From NCBI GenBank assembly GCA_947475415.1, contig CANJLH010000020.1:1-60910 (forward strand): 60,910 nt of DNA, written 5' to 3'. This document shows, piece after piece, positions 9,011 to 17,728 of the stretch; the stretch's first letter is position 1, and the number at the start of each line of letters is the position of its first letter. The notes under the pieces were generated by a model that worked only from the letters and a program-made list of their open reading frames with translations, was not told the origin of the DNA and searched no databases. This stretch comes from Caulobacteraceae bacterium. Lineage in GTDB: Bacteria; Pseudomonadota; Alphaproteobacteria; Caulobacterales; Caulobacteraceae. The translations under genes were made by a program, and so were the position numbers.

Positions 9011-9928
9011 ATGACGTGTGCGACGACAAAAGCCCTGCTTGTCACATTCATCGCCGGTATGATCTTCGGTGGCCAGGCGTTGGCGATGGGCGGCGGCGGC
9101 GGCGATTCAATGCCCTCGGCCACGGCGCCCGCCTATGATCCGGCGGCCGATTACGTCAAGGGCGTCGCTGCGCTGAACGCCGGCGCCTACAAGGATGCGG
9201 CCCGCGCGCTCGGCCGGGTTAGCGGCGCGGACCCGAAAAACGCCGAGGTCTGGCGCCTGCTAGGCAGGGCGCAAACCGGCGCTGCAAACCTCAAGGGCGC
9301 GCGCAAGTCCTTTGAGCGCGCCGTGAAGCTGGAGCCCGATAACATTGAGGCGCGGCAAGGCCTTGGCGTGGCGCTGGCCGGCCTGAATGATCCCGGCGCC
9401 CGCGCGCAACTGGATTGGCTGACAGCCAAGGCCGCCGCCTGCGCCGGGACCTGTGCTGATGCTGAACATCTGAAGACCGCGGCACAGGCGGTGGAATCGG
9501 CCCTGGCGGGCGCCGCGCCCGCCGCCGCACTGGATCAGGACCGGCTGTTGTTCGCGGCGCCCGCAGTTGGAGACAGGGCCTATCTCGCCGCGGTCAGCCT
9601 CATTCACGAGCAGCGCTACGACGCAGCCCTCGCCGCTCTCGACCAGGCCATGTTCGCCTTCGGTCCGCACCCCGACGTACTGACCTATCAGGGCTTCGTC
9701 TGGCGCAAGAAGGGCGACTACGCCCGCGCCGAGACCTATTATCGCCGGGCCCTGTCGGTGGCGCCGGATCACAAGGGCGCCACGGAATACTACGGCGAAC
9801 TGATGGTGGAGCGGGGCGACCTCGCCGGCGCTCGCGCTATGCTGGCCAAGCTGGACCGCGCCTGCCGGTTTGGGTGTGCGGAAGCAGAGGAACTGCGCCG
9901 TTGGATCGACGGCGCGCCGCGTTCCTAG
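9011..9928 (+). CDS. Exported tetratricopeptide-repeat protein
   Basis: This 305-residue protein begins with a secretion signal (TKALLVTFIAGMIFGGQALA), then a Gly-rich stretch and TPR units: residues about 38-72, 73-106 (GRAQTGAANLKGARKSFERAVKLEPDNIEA) and again around 215-285 (FVWRKKGDYARAETYYRRALSVAPDHKGATEYYGELMVERGDLAGARAMLA). A CAGTCADAEHL segment holds two cysteines. GGAGGA precedes the ATG. The 3' end overlaps the next gene, a c-type cytochrome, so the two are probably translationally coupled and may form a periplasmic complex. Confidence 0.85.
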   Translation: MTCATTKALLVTFIAGMIFGGQALAMGGGGGDSMPSATAPAYDPAADYVKGVAALNAGAYKDAARALGRVSGADPKNAEVWRLLGRAQTGAANLKGARKSFERAVKLEPDNIEARQGLGVALAGLNDPGARAQLDWLTAKAAACAGTCADAEHLKTAAQAVESALAGAAPAAALDQDRLLFAAPAVGDRAYLAAVSLIHEQRYDAALAALDQAMFAFGPHPDVLTYQGFVWRKKGDYARAETYYRRALSVAPDHKGATEYYGELMVERGDLAGARAMLAKLDRACRFGCAEAEELRRWIDGAPRS

Positions 9929-10878
9929 CCGGAGCGCTTGCCGCGGCGCTGGCGGTCCCGGCTCCGGCCGCCCCGCCGCCGCTGCGGGCGTTGCAGTGGC
10001 TGTCGCCGTCCGCCGATCCGGTCATCGCCATGACACTGGAACCAGCTGAGTGCCTCGCCCGGCGGGCGGACTTTGGCCGGCAAGACGCTGCGATCGAGGT
10101 CGGACGCGCGGCCTTTCGCAGTCCCTTGTTGCTCGGCGGCCAGGCGGCGCGGGCGGGACTGGCCTGCGAAAGCTGTCACAGGGCCGGACGCGGCAACCCG
10201 CAATTCCAGTTCCCGGGCCTCTCCGGCGAACCTGGCACGGCGGACGTCACCTCCTCGCTAATGTCCTCACATCGGGGCAACGGCGTCGCAGATCCAAAAC
10301 CCATTCCCGACCTTAGCGCCGACAAGGCGGGCCTGAGCATACCGCAGGGCGCCGCCGCCGGCGCCCTGGAGCCGTTCCTGCGGGGCCTGATCGTGGAGGA
10401 GTTCGACGGACCGGCGCCACCGGCCGCTGTGTTGGCGGGGCTGGCCGCCTATGTGCGCGCGCTGGACCCGACCCACTGCCCCGGATCGCCCGGCGCGCCG
10501 GTGACCGCGGGCGGCCATTTGCAGGACAGTCGGCGCGCCGTGCGCGCCGCGCGGGACCTCGCGCGGGCGGGTGACCGGGAGGCGGCGGCGGTTATGCTGG
10601 CCGCCGCCCGCGCCCGGTTGGGCCTCATCGACGAACGCTACGCCAGTTCCGCCTTCAGCGCCGAAAAGGCGGCCCTTGGTGAGGCTGATCAGGCGCTCGC
10701 AAAATCCGCCGCGACCCTCCGGAACTACGGCGGTGACGTCGGACCGCAGCTTCAGACTTGGCTGGAAAGGTCCGAGCGACTTCAAACGCTGCTGGAACGC
10801 CGCCAGGCGCGTTCGCTCTACGCCCCCAAACAACTGCGCGCCGCGCTCCGCCAGCCCTTGCCCGGCAAGGCGCCATGA
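9901..10878 (+). CDS. Periplasmic c-type cytochrome, possibly peroxidase-related
   Basis: One heme-c site, CESCH (Cys89, Cys92, His93), is seen after a signal peptide that starts [24 protein letters not shown]; the twin-Arg-like RRRAAF could use Tat or Sec. The segment around the heme ([26 protein letters not shown] and [15 protein letters not shown]) recalls cytochrome c peroxidase/MauG relatives, but only one heme motif exists and the last 130 residues are a helical Ala/Arg-rich domain of unknown type. TTG 9901, with AGAGGA upstream, is preferred; GTG 9874 would add nine residues. It overlaps the TPR gene by 28 bases. Confidence 0.72.
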   Translation: MDRRRAAFLAGALAAALAVPAPAAPPPLRALQWLSPSADPVIAMTLEPAECLARRADFGRQDAAIEVGRAAFRSPLLLGGQAARAGLACESCHRAGRGNPQFQFPGLSGEPGTADVTSSLMSSHRGNGVADPKPIPDLSADKAGLSIPQGAAAGALEPFLRGLIVEEFDGPAPPAAVLAGLAAYVRALDPTHCPGSPGAPVTAGGHLQDSRRAVRAARDLARAGDREAAAVMLAAARARLGLIDERYASSAFSAEKAALGEADQALAKSAATLRNYGGDVGPQLQTWLERSERLQTLLERRQARSLYAPKQLRAALRQPLPGKAP

Positions 10879-10893
10879 GTATAGTGCGCCGCT

Positions 10894-10915
10894 CCGTAGG
10901 CCAGACCGCCTACGG
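10894..10915. terminator. Perfect 8-bp inverted repeat before tRNA-Ser
   Basis: CCGTAGGC at 10894-10901 pairs with GCCTACGG at 10908-10915 over a six-base loop. It lies 15 bases after the cytochrome stop and six bases before the tRNA. It may end the cytochrome transcript or mark processing of a tRNA precursor. Confidence 0.35.
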
Positions 10916-10920
10916 CGGTC

Positions 10921-11010
10921 GGTGAGGTGGCGGAGTGGTCGATCGCGCACGCTTGGAAAGCGTGTATAGGTGAAAGCCTATCGAGGGTTCGAATCCCTCC
11001 CTCACCGCCA
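10921..11010 (+). tRNA. tRNA-Ser, anticodon GGA
   Basis: The acceptor arm GGTGAGG pairs with CCTCACC, followed by discriminator G and an encoded CCA. The anticodon loop is CTTGGAAAG, so the anticodon is GGA. A long variable arm (TGTATAGGTGAAAGCCTATCG region) is typical of serine tRNAs, and the T-loop GGTTCGAATCC is intact. Ninety bases including CCA. The foreign island begins right after it. Confidence 0.95.
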
Positions 11011-11196
11011 CACAGTCTTCAGAAGAATTACAGAGAGCTCGTAAGTTTTACATGTCCCGGAATGTAGGGATATATTTCAAAAAAATATGTACTTCTGCGC
11101 CGCCAGCGCACTAAATGGCGCGTACATTACACTGGAACACTCGACATATTCTCTGTCCATTGGGCGCGCGGTGCGGTTTGCGCCACCCGCTTGCAC

Positions 11197-11216
11197 TTTC
11201 CCTGCGAACAGGGAAA
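11197..11216. repeat. Hairpin TTTCCCTG-CGAA-CAGGGAAA, first copy
   Basis: TTTCCCTG (11197-11204) and CAGGGAAA (11209-11216) form a perfect eight-base stem with a CGAA loop. The 11-mer GAACAGGGAAA in its right arm recurs exactly at 11325-11335. Confidence 0.75.
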
Positions 11217-11311
11217 ATCCTCCCTGCAAGACAGGTCGAACGCGCACGCCCCGGAAGGCGCTCCCCCTAAACCCCTGCAATAGCGTCCCTTCTCGCCCAG
11301 AACCCCGGCAA

Positions 11312-11343
11312 TTCCCTAGGCGAAGAACAGGGAAATTAGGGAA
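11312..11343. repeat. Related hairpin, second copy
   Basis: TTCCCTA (11312-11318) pairs with TAGGGAA (11337-11343). The loop contains GAACAGGGAAA, the same 11-mer as in the first hairpin, so these are related elements rather than chance stems. Confidence 0.65.
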
Positions 11344-11697
11344 ATCGTCAGGTCGGCCAGCCTGACGGCGCACACCATTCTGGTCTGTGCGCGAGCAAAC
11401 AATAATCACAGCTTCTGCGGACCTCGACGTCCGCTCCGCAGGACCCATCGTAGATGGGCCCCGCGGAGCCGACGCCGTCGTCGCTTCGGGCCATTTGGCC
11501 GCTTTCGTTCGTCCTGATTTGGGCTTGACGAATCACCGCAGCGGGCGATCCTGGTTCAGCTTGGGATCGCGCTGAAGCGGGTCCGAGCGATTCGTCGGTC
11601 ATGGAGGGATGCCGAGACGCACGCCACGCGCGTGCGCTTCGGCGCGACCTTCGCCCGGCGCCTGTGTCATCGCGGTCCGTAATTGAGGGACTGATCG

Positions 11698-13164
11698 ATG
11701 AAAGATGGCGGCGTAATCGGTCCGCCCGGGGTGTCCGGGGGCCTGATCAGGAAAAACCGGAGACGGCGCAGGGCGTTGATGGCCCGCTCGGTCGCTGAGC
11801 GGCAATCGGGGCCCCGACGCAACGACTTGTCGCCGCAACTGCACCTGGTGAACTGGCCGATCGCGAAACTGCAGTCCGCCAGGCGCAAGGTGCGCGTCGA
11901 CGACGCCGCGCAGATCACCCGCATCCGCCATGCGATCGAGGCGCTCGGTTTCTGCTCGCCACTGCTGATCAAGTCCGACGGCGAGGTCATCGATGGCCAC
12001 CAGCGTCTTGAGGCCGCCAAGCAACTGGCCCTTGCGGAAGTGCCCTGCGTTGAAATCGACCACCTCTCGGCCGTGGAAATCCGCGTCCTGCGGATCGCGC
12101 TAAACCGCCTGCCCGAGCGCAGCGAGTGGGATTTCACGGCCTTGACCCTGGAATTCCGGGAGCTTCTGGACCTGGGCGCGCCGGTGGAGGTGGCCGGTTT
12201 CGACCCCGCGGAGCTGGACACTTTGTTGCTGGACGACGACCCGCCGCCGCACGAAGAGGGTCCTCTTGAACCGGATGGAGATGCCGCCGGGATCGCGCAG
12301 GAGGGCGACCTCTGGCGGCTGGGGCGCCACCTGTTGATCTGCGGCGACGCGCGCGATCGAGAGGTTTACGCCCGACTGTTCGCCGACGGCCGGTGGGTTC
12401 AACTGGTGCTGACGGACGTCCCGTTCAACGTGCCGATCGTCGGCCACGTCACGGGCGGCCGGCACCGCGAGTTCGCCATGGCCTCAGGTGAAATGAGCCG
12501 GGACGAATTCGCTGCGTTCAACGCGGCCTGGATAGCCGCCTGTCTTCACCACCTCTCAAACGGCGGGTTGCTCGCGACATTCATCGACTGGCGTTCAGTG
12601 GAACTAGTCCTCGCCGTTGGACGCGGTCTCGGGCTTAGCCTGCTGAACCTAGTGGTCTGGGCCAAGGAAAACGCCGGCATGGGATCGACCTGGCGCTCGC
12701 AGCACGAGCTGCTGCCAGTCTTCCGCCATGGCGACGCCGCGCATCGCAACAACGTCGAACTCGGCAGGCATGGTCGACACCGGTCGAATCTATGGACTTA
12801 CCCTGGCGCATCGACGATGGGGTCCGACGCGCGAAAGGGCCTGAAATTTCATCCGACGACAAAGCCCGTGGCGCTGTTGTCGGACGCCCTGCTGGACGTC
12901 ACGGACCGCGGCGACGTGGTACTTGATCCATTTCTGGGCTCCGGCTCCACCCTGATTGCGGCCGAGAAAACCAGGCGGATCTGCCGGGCCATCGAGCTCG
13001 ACCCTCTCTACGTCGACGTCGCCATTCGCCGCTGGCGCGCGCTGACCGGTGAAGAGCCGGAGCTGCTGGACGCCACCGCAACTCACGCCCGCCCGCCGAC
13101 CGAGCGCCAACTGCTCCTCCCGAAGCCGCGCATCCGCATCACCGCGCGTCGGTCGGAGGGTTGA
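11698..13164 (+). CDS. ParB-like nuclease domain fused to DNA (N4/N6) methyltransferase
   Basis: This 488-residue protein has a ParB N-terminal fold (about 52-125; LGFCSPLLIKSDGEVIDGHQRLEAAKQL contains the GHxR motif) followed by a beta-class methyltransferase. Motif IV is TDVPFNVP (Asp240), a variant of DPPY, and motif I is DPFLGSGST (about 410-418) with KFHPTTKPVALL before it. Such fusions are common in alphaproteobacterial phage-like islands next to terminase. The start 11698 has GAGGGA at good spacing; ATG 11779 would drop a basic N-terminus. Role is probably DNA modification of the element; whether the variant motif is active is unknown. Confidence 0.85.
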   Translation: MKDGGVIGPPGVSGGLIRKNRRRRRALMARSVAERQSGPRRNDLSPQLHLVNWPIAKLQSARRKVRVDDAAQITRIRHAIEALGFCSPLLIKSDGEVIDGHQRLEAAKQLALAEVPCVEIDHLSAVEIRVLRIALNRLPERSEWDFTALTLEFRELLDLGAPVEVAGFDPAELDTLLLDDDPPPHEEGPLEPDGDAAGIAQEGDLWRLGRHLLICGDARDREVYARLFADGRWVQLVLTDVPFNVPIVGHVTGGRHREFAMASGEMSRDEFAAFNAAWIAACLHHLSNGGLLATFIDWRSVELVLAVGRGLGLSLLNLVVWAKENAGMGSTWRSQHELLPVFRHGDAAHRNNVELGRHGRHRSNLWTYPGASTMGSDARKGLKFHPTTKPVALLSDALLDVTDRGDVVLDPFLGSGSTLIAAEKTRRICRAIELDPLYVDVAIRRWRALTGEEPELLDATATHARPPTERQLLLPKPRIRITARRSEG

Positions 13165-13166
13165 CC

Positions 13167-13559
13167 GTGGCCAAGGGGGACGACTACGACGTGGGCTACG
13201 GCAAGCCGCCCAAGAGCGGCCAGTTCAAGCCCGGCAATTCGGGCAACCCAAAGGGCCGGCCCAAGGCGCCGCCGAAGGTTGAGGACCTGATCGCCCGCGA
13301 GGCCAATCGCAAGATCGCCATCACCCTCGCCGGCGCAAAGGTTACGCTCAGCCAGGCCGAGGTGATGGTCAAGGCGTTGATGCAGAAGGCGATGAAAGGC
13401 GACATCGCCTGCGCCAAGGTGATCCTGCTGGGTCTGCAGGCCTATCCGCACCCGCCCGAGGACGGAGCGCTGATCAACGAGCACGAGCTGTCGCTGCTCA
13501 AGGAAGTCCTGGCCGAGGCGGCGGAACCGGAAGACCCGCAAGGCGCGAAAGCTCCATGA
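13167..13559 (+). CDS. DUF5681 protein (terminase-linked)
   Basis: A 130-residue protein starting GDDYDVGYGKPPKSGQFKPGNSGNPKGRPK, the characteristic DUF5681 N-terminus, with a helical C-terminal half. GTG 13167 is chosen because GGAGGG lies six bases upstream; a TTG two codons earlier would overlap that site. It sits between the methyltransferase and terminase genes and overlaps the latter by four bases. Its usual position suggests a small-terminase-like or DNA-binding role, which is inference. Confidence 0.82.
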   Translation: MAKGDDYDVGYGKPPKSGQFKPGNSGNPKGRPKAPPKVEDLIAREANRKIAITLAGAKVTLSQAEVMVKALMQKAMKGDIACAKVILLGLQAYPHPPEDGALINEHELSLLKEVLAEAAEPEDPQGAKAP

Positions 13560-15028
13560 AAGCCTTGCCCCCGCGCAGCGCGGCGATCGCGCAGCAGGTG
13601 CTGCACGAGCGAGCACGCCGGAGCTTCCACGTCTTTCAGGCGCTGATGCAGCCGACCGTCAGCGCTGAGCCCTATGTGGACGCAGATCACCTGCGCGCCA
13701 TCGCCTGGAAGCTTCAGCAGGTGGCGGACGGCAAGATCCGGCGGTTGCTGATCGCCGTGCCACCGCGCCACTTCAAATCCTATCAGACGTCAGTGGCCTT
13801 TCCGGCGTTCATGCTGGGGCAAAATCCGGCGCTGAAAATCATCTGCGCAAGCTACGGCGCCGATCTGGCCGACACCTTCGCGCAAGGCGCACGCCAGACC
13901 CTGCAGTCGCCAGCCTTCGCAAAGGTCTTCCCGCACACCCGCCTTCGAGCCAAGACCCCGCCCCTGCACGACCTGAGAACAACAGGCGGCGGATACCGGT
14001 ACACCACCTCCATCGGCGGACCGCTCACCGGCCTGGGCGCCGACATCCTGATCCTGGACGATCCCCTCAAGGCGGCGGAAGCCTCCTCTCAGATCGCCCG
14101 CGACGCTGCGTACGACTGGCTGAAATCCAGCGCGATGACCCGTTTCGACCGCCCGGCCGAGGGGGTGGTGATCGTGGTCATGCAGCGCCTACATCAGGAC
14201 GACGTGTTGGGCCGGCTCAAGGCCGAGGACGGCTGGGACCTGCTGGAACTGCCGGCCGAGGCGATGACCACCGTGACCTTCGCCACGGGGCCAAGGACCG
14301 CTATCACCCTGAATCCCGGCGGCATCCTTTTTCCAGCGCGATTCAACGCAGCGGTTCTGGCGGAGCGGAAGGCTGAGCTTGGCGAGGCGGCTTATCACGC
14401 CCAGTACCTGCAGCGGCCGACACCGCCCGGCGGTCACCTCTTCAAGATGAAAAAATTCGGACGCTTCGACCTCAGCGCCAACAATCGTATCGGCCAGTAC
14501 GAGCAGGTCATTCTGTCGATGGACACCGGCGTCTCCACCGCGCCCACATCGGACTATTCGGCCATCACAATCTGGGGCGTTCGGGGCCCTGACATTTTTC
14601 TCTTAAGGGTCGAGCGAGGCCGTTGGAACTTCGCCCAGCAGCTGGAAATCTTGCGAAACTGGCGCAAAAGGTTGAGCGGACTGCTCATCGAACGCACCCA
14701 CACGGGCATTATGCTGATGGAGCAGTTGCGCCGGGAAAGCGGAAGGGAAGAGAAACTGATCGGTTACACGCCAAGGCTCGAAAAGCTCGTGCGCGCGGAG
14801 TTTGCAGCCAACTTCGTCGAGACCGGACTGGCCCATCTGCCGCAGGATGCGCCCTGGCTTGAAGCGTTTGAACAGGAACTGGCGGCCTTTCCGCACGGGA
14901 CGCACGACGATCAGGTCGATGCCTTCAGCCAGTTTGTCTTGAAGTTGCGTGAGGGCCCTCCCTTCTGGCTGCCGATGAGCAGCTACCCGCCACAAGGCCT
15001 GGTGCGAGTGAGAATCCACGGCGGCTAG
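13556..15028 (+). CDS. Phage terminase large subunit
   Basis: This 490-residue protein has an N-terminal ATPase: Walker A-like PPRHFKS (residues 69-75, with Phe where many have Gly) and Walker B DILILDDP (163-170). The C-terminal RNase H-like nuclease domain is indicated by SMDTGVST, IERTHTG and HGTHDDQVDAFSQ. It would cut and translocate DNA into a phage or gene-transfer-agent capsid. No portal, capsid or tail genes are nearby, so this is a remnant or a minimal island rather than a full prophage. Its stop overlaps the stop of the convergent recombinase by four bases. Confidence 0.9.
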   Translation: MKALPPRSAAIAQQVLHERARRSFHVFQALMQPTVSAEPYVDADHLRAIAWKLQQVADGKIRRLLIAVPPRHFKSYQTSVAFPAFMLGQNPALKIICASYGADLADTFAQGARQTLQSPAFAKVFPHTRLRAKTPPLHDLRTTGGGYRYTTSIGGPLTGLGADILILDDPLKAAEASSQIARDAAYDWLKSSAMTRFDRPAEGVVIVVMQRLHQDDVLGRLKAEDGWDLLELPAEAMTTVTFATGPRTAITLNPGGILFPARFNAAVLAERKAELGEAAYHAQYLQRPTPPGGHLFKMKKFGRFDLSANNRIGQYEQVILSMDTGVSTAPTSDYSAITIWGVRGPDIFLLRVERGRWNFAQQLEILRNWRKRLSGLLIERTHTGIMLMEQLRRESGREEKLIGYTPRLEKLVRAEFAANFVETGLAHLPQDAPWLEAFEQELAAFPHGTHDDQVDAFSQFVLKLREGPPFWLPMSSYPPQGLVRVRIHGG

Positions 15029-16668
15029 GCCAGCAGCCGACGACGCTGTTCAGACCAGAGATCTGGCACGCCATCGACGCGAAGGCGCTGCAACAGAAGG
15101 CCAGCTGGCGCGCGGCCATCAAGGATCGCCAGTTTGAGGTCAGGCGCCAGGAATGCCAGACGCAGGGTGCGTTCGCAGTGGGAGGCGTGCACCCCCAGAT
15201 CCTTGGCCAGGGCCGCGATGCTGGGCAGTTCCCCACTGATAAGCTTGCGCTTCCAGGCCTCGGCCTGGGCCAGAGCCCGGGTCAGAGCGGGGTCGAGCTT
15301 TCCGTCGAACCCCACCGGCGAACCGTCGGGTCCTGTGATGGTCTTGCCAAGTCCGCGCCGCGAGAGGCTGATGGGAACGGTCACGGTGAGGGTTTCGCTG
15401 TCAGCGGCAAGGCTATCTCCCGGCGATAATCTGGCCTTGGCGCGGTCCAGATCAAATCCCGCCGGCAGAGCCGCGGCGTTGAATGTGATCCGCACATAAC
15501 GCGCGCCGACGTCGACGCGTTTCAGGGCGGTGCGGATTGCGGCCCAGGGCGCGTCCTGGCCTGGCGCAATCAGCTCAATGGCCTGCGCACGCTGCAACAC
15601 CAGAGCCTCCACGGCCTCGGCTGGAGCCCGATGCAGAATCCCCGCTATTGGAGCCTCACCGCGTTGGCGGGTGCTGGACACATAGTATCGGTATCGGCGA
15701 CCATCGCGCTTGGCGGCCGAAAGGGGTGACATGCGCGCGTTAGCAGCGTCGTAGATCATGCCGCTCAACGGAGCGGCCGGAATCCTGGCCGGCAGACAGC
15801 AGCGGGCGCGCCGAACGGGTCCGCCGCGCCTGGCCAGGGCCTGCTGAGCCGCATCGAAGGTCTCGGCATCGATGATCGCTGGGTGCAGACCGCGATGTCG
15901 GGCGCCCTTGTGAACGATTTCCCCCAGATAGATTCGATTGGAAAGCATGTGGAACAGCGCCCCACGTCCTATGATCGCCCCACCATGGGCTCGACTAGAC
16001 TGGCTCACCCAGGACTTTGAGCGATATCCCGCGCGGGCCAGTTCAGCCCTGAGCAGATTGACCGAGCCTAGCGTCAGGTAGCGTTGAAAGATGTGACGGA
16101 CGATTTGGGCTTCCTCGGGCGCGAGGACGAGTTCGCGGTCTTTCGCCGCGTAACCCAACGGCGGGAAACCCCCCATCCACATGCCCCTGGCCTTCGAGGC
16201 GGCAATCTTGTCGCGGATTCGCTCGCCAGTGACCTCGCGCTCAAACTGGGCAAATGACAGCAGCACGTTGAGGGTCAGCCGGCCCATCGACGTCGTTGTG
16301 TTGAAGGCCTGGGTCACCAAGACAAATGATGCGCCAGCCGCATCAAGCGTCTCGACGATGCGCGCAAAGTCGCCCAGCGAACGGGTCAGACGGTCGACCT
16401 TATAGACCACCACAACATCGACGCGCCCGGACGCCACATCCGCGAGCAATCGCTGCAGGGCAGGACGACCCAGCGTGCCGCCTGAGAAGCCTCCGTCATC
16501 ATAGGCCTCGGTATTGGCGCTCCAGCCCTCGCCAGCCTGCGACAGCACATAGGCCGCGCAGGCCTCGCGTTGCGCGTCGAGTGAGTTGAACGCCTGATCG
16601 AGCCCCTCCTCGGAACTCTTCCTCGTATAGATCGCACATCGCGTTCGGCTGAGCTTGCTGGCCGTCAC
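15025..16668 (-). CDS. Large serine recombinase
   Basis: This 547-residue protein begins with the resolvase catalytic domain: CAIYTRKSSEEGLDQAFNSLDAQREAC with the nucleophilic Ser, then YDDGGFSGGTLGRPALQRLL, VYKVDRLTRSLGDF and FAQFEREVTGERIRDKIAASKARGMWMGG. The recombinase domain (about 165-270) and a zinc-ribbon-like region with cysteines (RARCCLPARIPAAPLSGMI) follow, then a long C-terminal part. It is probably the integrase of the island. It is the last gene of a three-gene cassette with DUF3489 and DUF2924, each overlapping or nearly touching the next. Confidence 0.93.
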   Translation of the reverse strand: MTASKLSRTRCAIYTRKSSEEGLDQAFNSLDAQREACAAYVLSQAGEGWSANTEAYDDGGFSGGTLGRPALQRLLADVASGRVDVVVVYKVDRLTRSLGDFARIVETLDAAGASFVLVTQAFNTTTSMGRLTLNVLLSFAQFEREVTGERIRDKIAASKARGMWMGGFPPLGYAAKDRELVLAPEEAQIVRHIFQRYLTLGSVNLLRAELARAGYRSKSWVSQSSRAHGGAIIGRGALFHMLSNRIYLGEIVHKGARHRGLHPAIIDAETFDAAQQALARRGGPVRRARCCLPARIPAAPLSGMIYDAANARMSPLSAAKRDGRRYRYYVSSTRQRGEAPIAGILHRAPAEAVEALVLQRAQAIELIAPGQDAPWAAIRTALKRVDVGARYVRITFNAAALPAGFDLDRAKARLSPGDSLAADSETLTVTVPISLSRRGLGKTITGPDGSPVGFDGKLDPALTRALAQAEAWKRKLISGELPSIAALAKDLGVHASHCERTLRLAFLAPDLKLAILDGRAPAGLLLQRLRVDGVPDLWSEQRRRLLA

Positions 16669-16671
16669 CGC

Positions 16672-17109
16672 TTAAGGCTCCCTCAGGCCGAAAAATTTCG
16701 GCCCGTTCCAGTGCGTGCCCGTTATCGCCCGGGCGATCTTCGACAGGCTGCGCCAGGTCTTCCCGCGCCAGGCGAAGCCGTCGGCCAGAACCTCGATCCG
16801 ATGGATCTCGCCGCTATATTCTCGCACCAGCACCGCCCCGGGTTTCAGGGACGGTTTCAGCCTGGGTGTCGCCTTGCGGCGATCATAGGTCAGCGCCAGG
16901 GCGCGGAGCCGCTTGTCCAGCGCCGGATCCGCGCCGAAGGCTGCGATCTGGATCCGCTCGGACAGCAACCGGCGAAGCAAGTCGGCTGACCGCACGCGAG
17001 GCGGTTCGCCGCCCCGCCTGCGCCAGGCCTCGCGTAAGGCGTCCACGTCCAGTCCCCGGAGGGCGGCGACCGCCTGCGCGATCGCCGCATCACTGACAAC
17101 GCTGCTCAC
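16672..17109 (-). CDS. DUF2924 protein
   Basis: A 145-residue protein matching DUF2924 by its N-terminal ALRGLDVDALREAWRRRGGEPPRVRSADLLRRLLS and C-terminal LKPGAVLVREYSGEIHRIEVLADGFAWRGKTWRSLSKIARAITGTHWNGPKFFGL. This C-terminus is the most conserved part of the family. It lies three bases upstream of the recombinase and overlaps the DUF3489 gene by four bases. Members regularly accompany serine recombinases in alphaproteobacteria and may help DNA recognition; the function has not been shown, to my knowledge. Confidence 0.87.
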   Translation of the reverse strand: MSSVVSDAAIAQAVAALRGLDVDALREAWRRRGGEPPRVRSADLLRRLLSERIQIAAFGADPALDKRLRALALTYDRRKATPRLKPSLKPGAVLVREYSGEIHRIEVLADGFAWRGKTWRSLSKIARAITGTHWNGPKFFGLREP

Positions 17110-17579
17110 TGGGCGACGTCCAAAATGCGGTAGACCCGCCCTACCCCGGATTTCTCAGAGACCACTTCCAGGCCAAGCTTTTTCCGGATTGCGCCCGACA
17201 GCGCGCCTCGAACCGAGTGCGCCTGCCACCCGGTTTCGGCCATCAGTTCTGACAGCGTCGCGCCGCCGGGCCGGCGCAGCAGCGCCACCACCCTGGTTAT
17301 TTTCGAGAGCGGGGCATCAATGGCTGGCGGTGGTGTGGTCCGCGGCGTCGGCGTCGTGGGCGCCTCAACAGGTGCAGGTTCAGGCCCGAGCGCCGATCGC
17401 CCCGGGGACGTAATCATGAACCGCCGCGCGCCAGCCTCAGCCGGTGCGACAATGACCAGACCGCGTCGCAAGAGTGTGGCGAGGTGTCGTTCATCGTCGG
17501 GCGCGGCCTCGACGAGACCGCTCTCAGCGGCGACGGCCTTCTTCAGCAGGGCACATTGGGGTTGGGTGAGTTTGGACAT
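17106..17579 (-). CDS. DUF3489 protein
   Basis: A 157-residue protein ending in the DUF3489 winged-helix-like segment (SKITRVVALLRRPGGATLSELMAETGWQAHSVRGALSGAIRKKLGLEVVSEKSGVGRVYRI). The N-terminal half (MSKLTQPQCALLKKAVAAESG ... LATLLRRGLVI) looks like another small helix-turn-helix, joined by a Pro/Thr-rich linker (about 77-105). ATG 17579 is preferred because AAAGGAG lies nine bases upstream. First gene of the DUF3489-DUF2924-recombinase cassette, probably a DNA-binding regulator or accessory. Confidence 0.86.
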   Translation of the reverse strand: MSKLTQPQCALLKKAVAAESGLVEAAPDDERHLATLLRRGLVIVAPAEAGARRFMITSPGRSALGPEPAPVEAPTTPTPRTTPPPAIDAPLSKITRVVALLRRPGGATLSELMAETGWQAHSVRGALSGAIRKKLGLEVVSEKSGVGRVYRILDVAQ

Positions 17580-17698
17580 CGGGTGGGCTCCTTTGGGTTC
17601 GGAAGGCGTCATCGCTTCCCACCACCCGAAGCTCCGGGCGGGCGCATGCCGCCGGAGCCTGGCGCCCGAAGTTCACCGGCGCCGCGGAGACACGAAGG

Positions 17699-17716
17699 CT
17701 TCGTTCCGGAACGAAG
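17699..17716. repeat. Perfect 18-bp palindrome
   Basis: CTTCGTTCCGGAACGAAG reads the same on both strands. It sits 13 bases after the ADP-ribosylglycohydrolase stop and 120 bases upstream of the DUF3489 start, so it may be a terminator stem or a binding site for a dimeric regulator or recombinase. Confidence 0.6.
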
Positions 17717-17728
17717 TCCAATGGTTCT

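Larger units (their letters stand above)
11011..11697. other. Long non-coding leader of the island
   Basis: No convincing gene is present in these 690 bases. The first 80 are AT-rich compared with their surroundings (around 11040-11095, with imperfect ATATTT/AAATAT repeats). Further on are the CAGGGAAA hairpins (11197-11216 and 11312-11343) and a CCCATC-GTA-GATGGG hairpin (11444-11458). This could contain the attachment site, a regulatory RNA or a replication/packaging signal; sequence alone does not decide. Confidence 0.6.
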
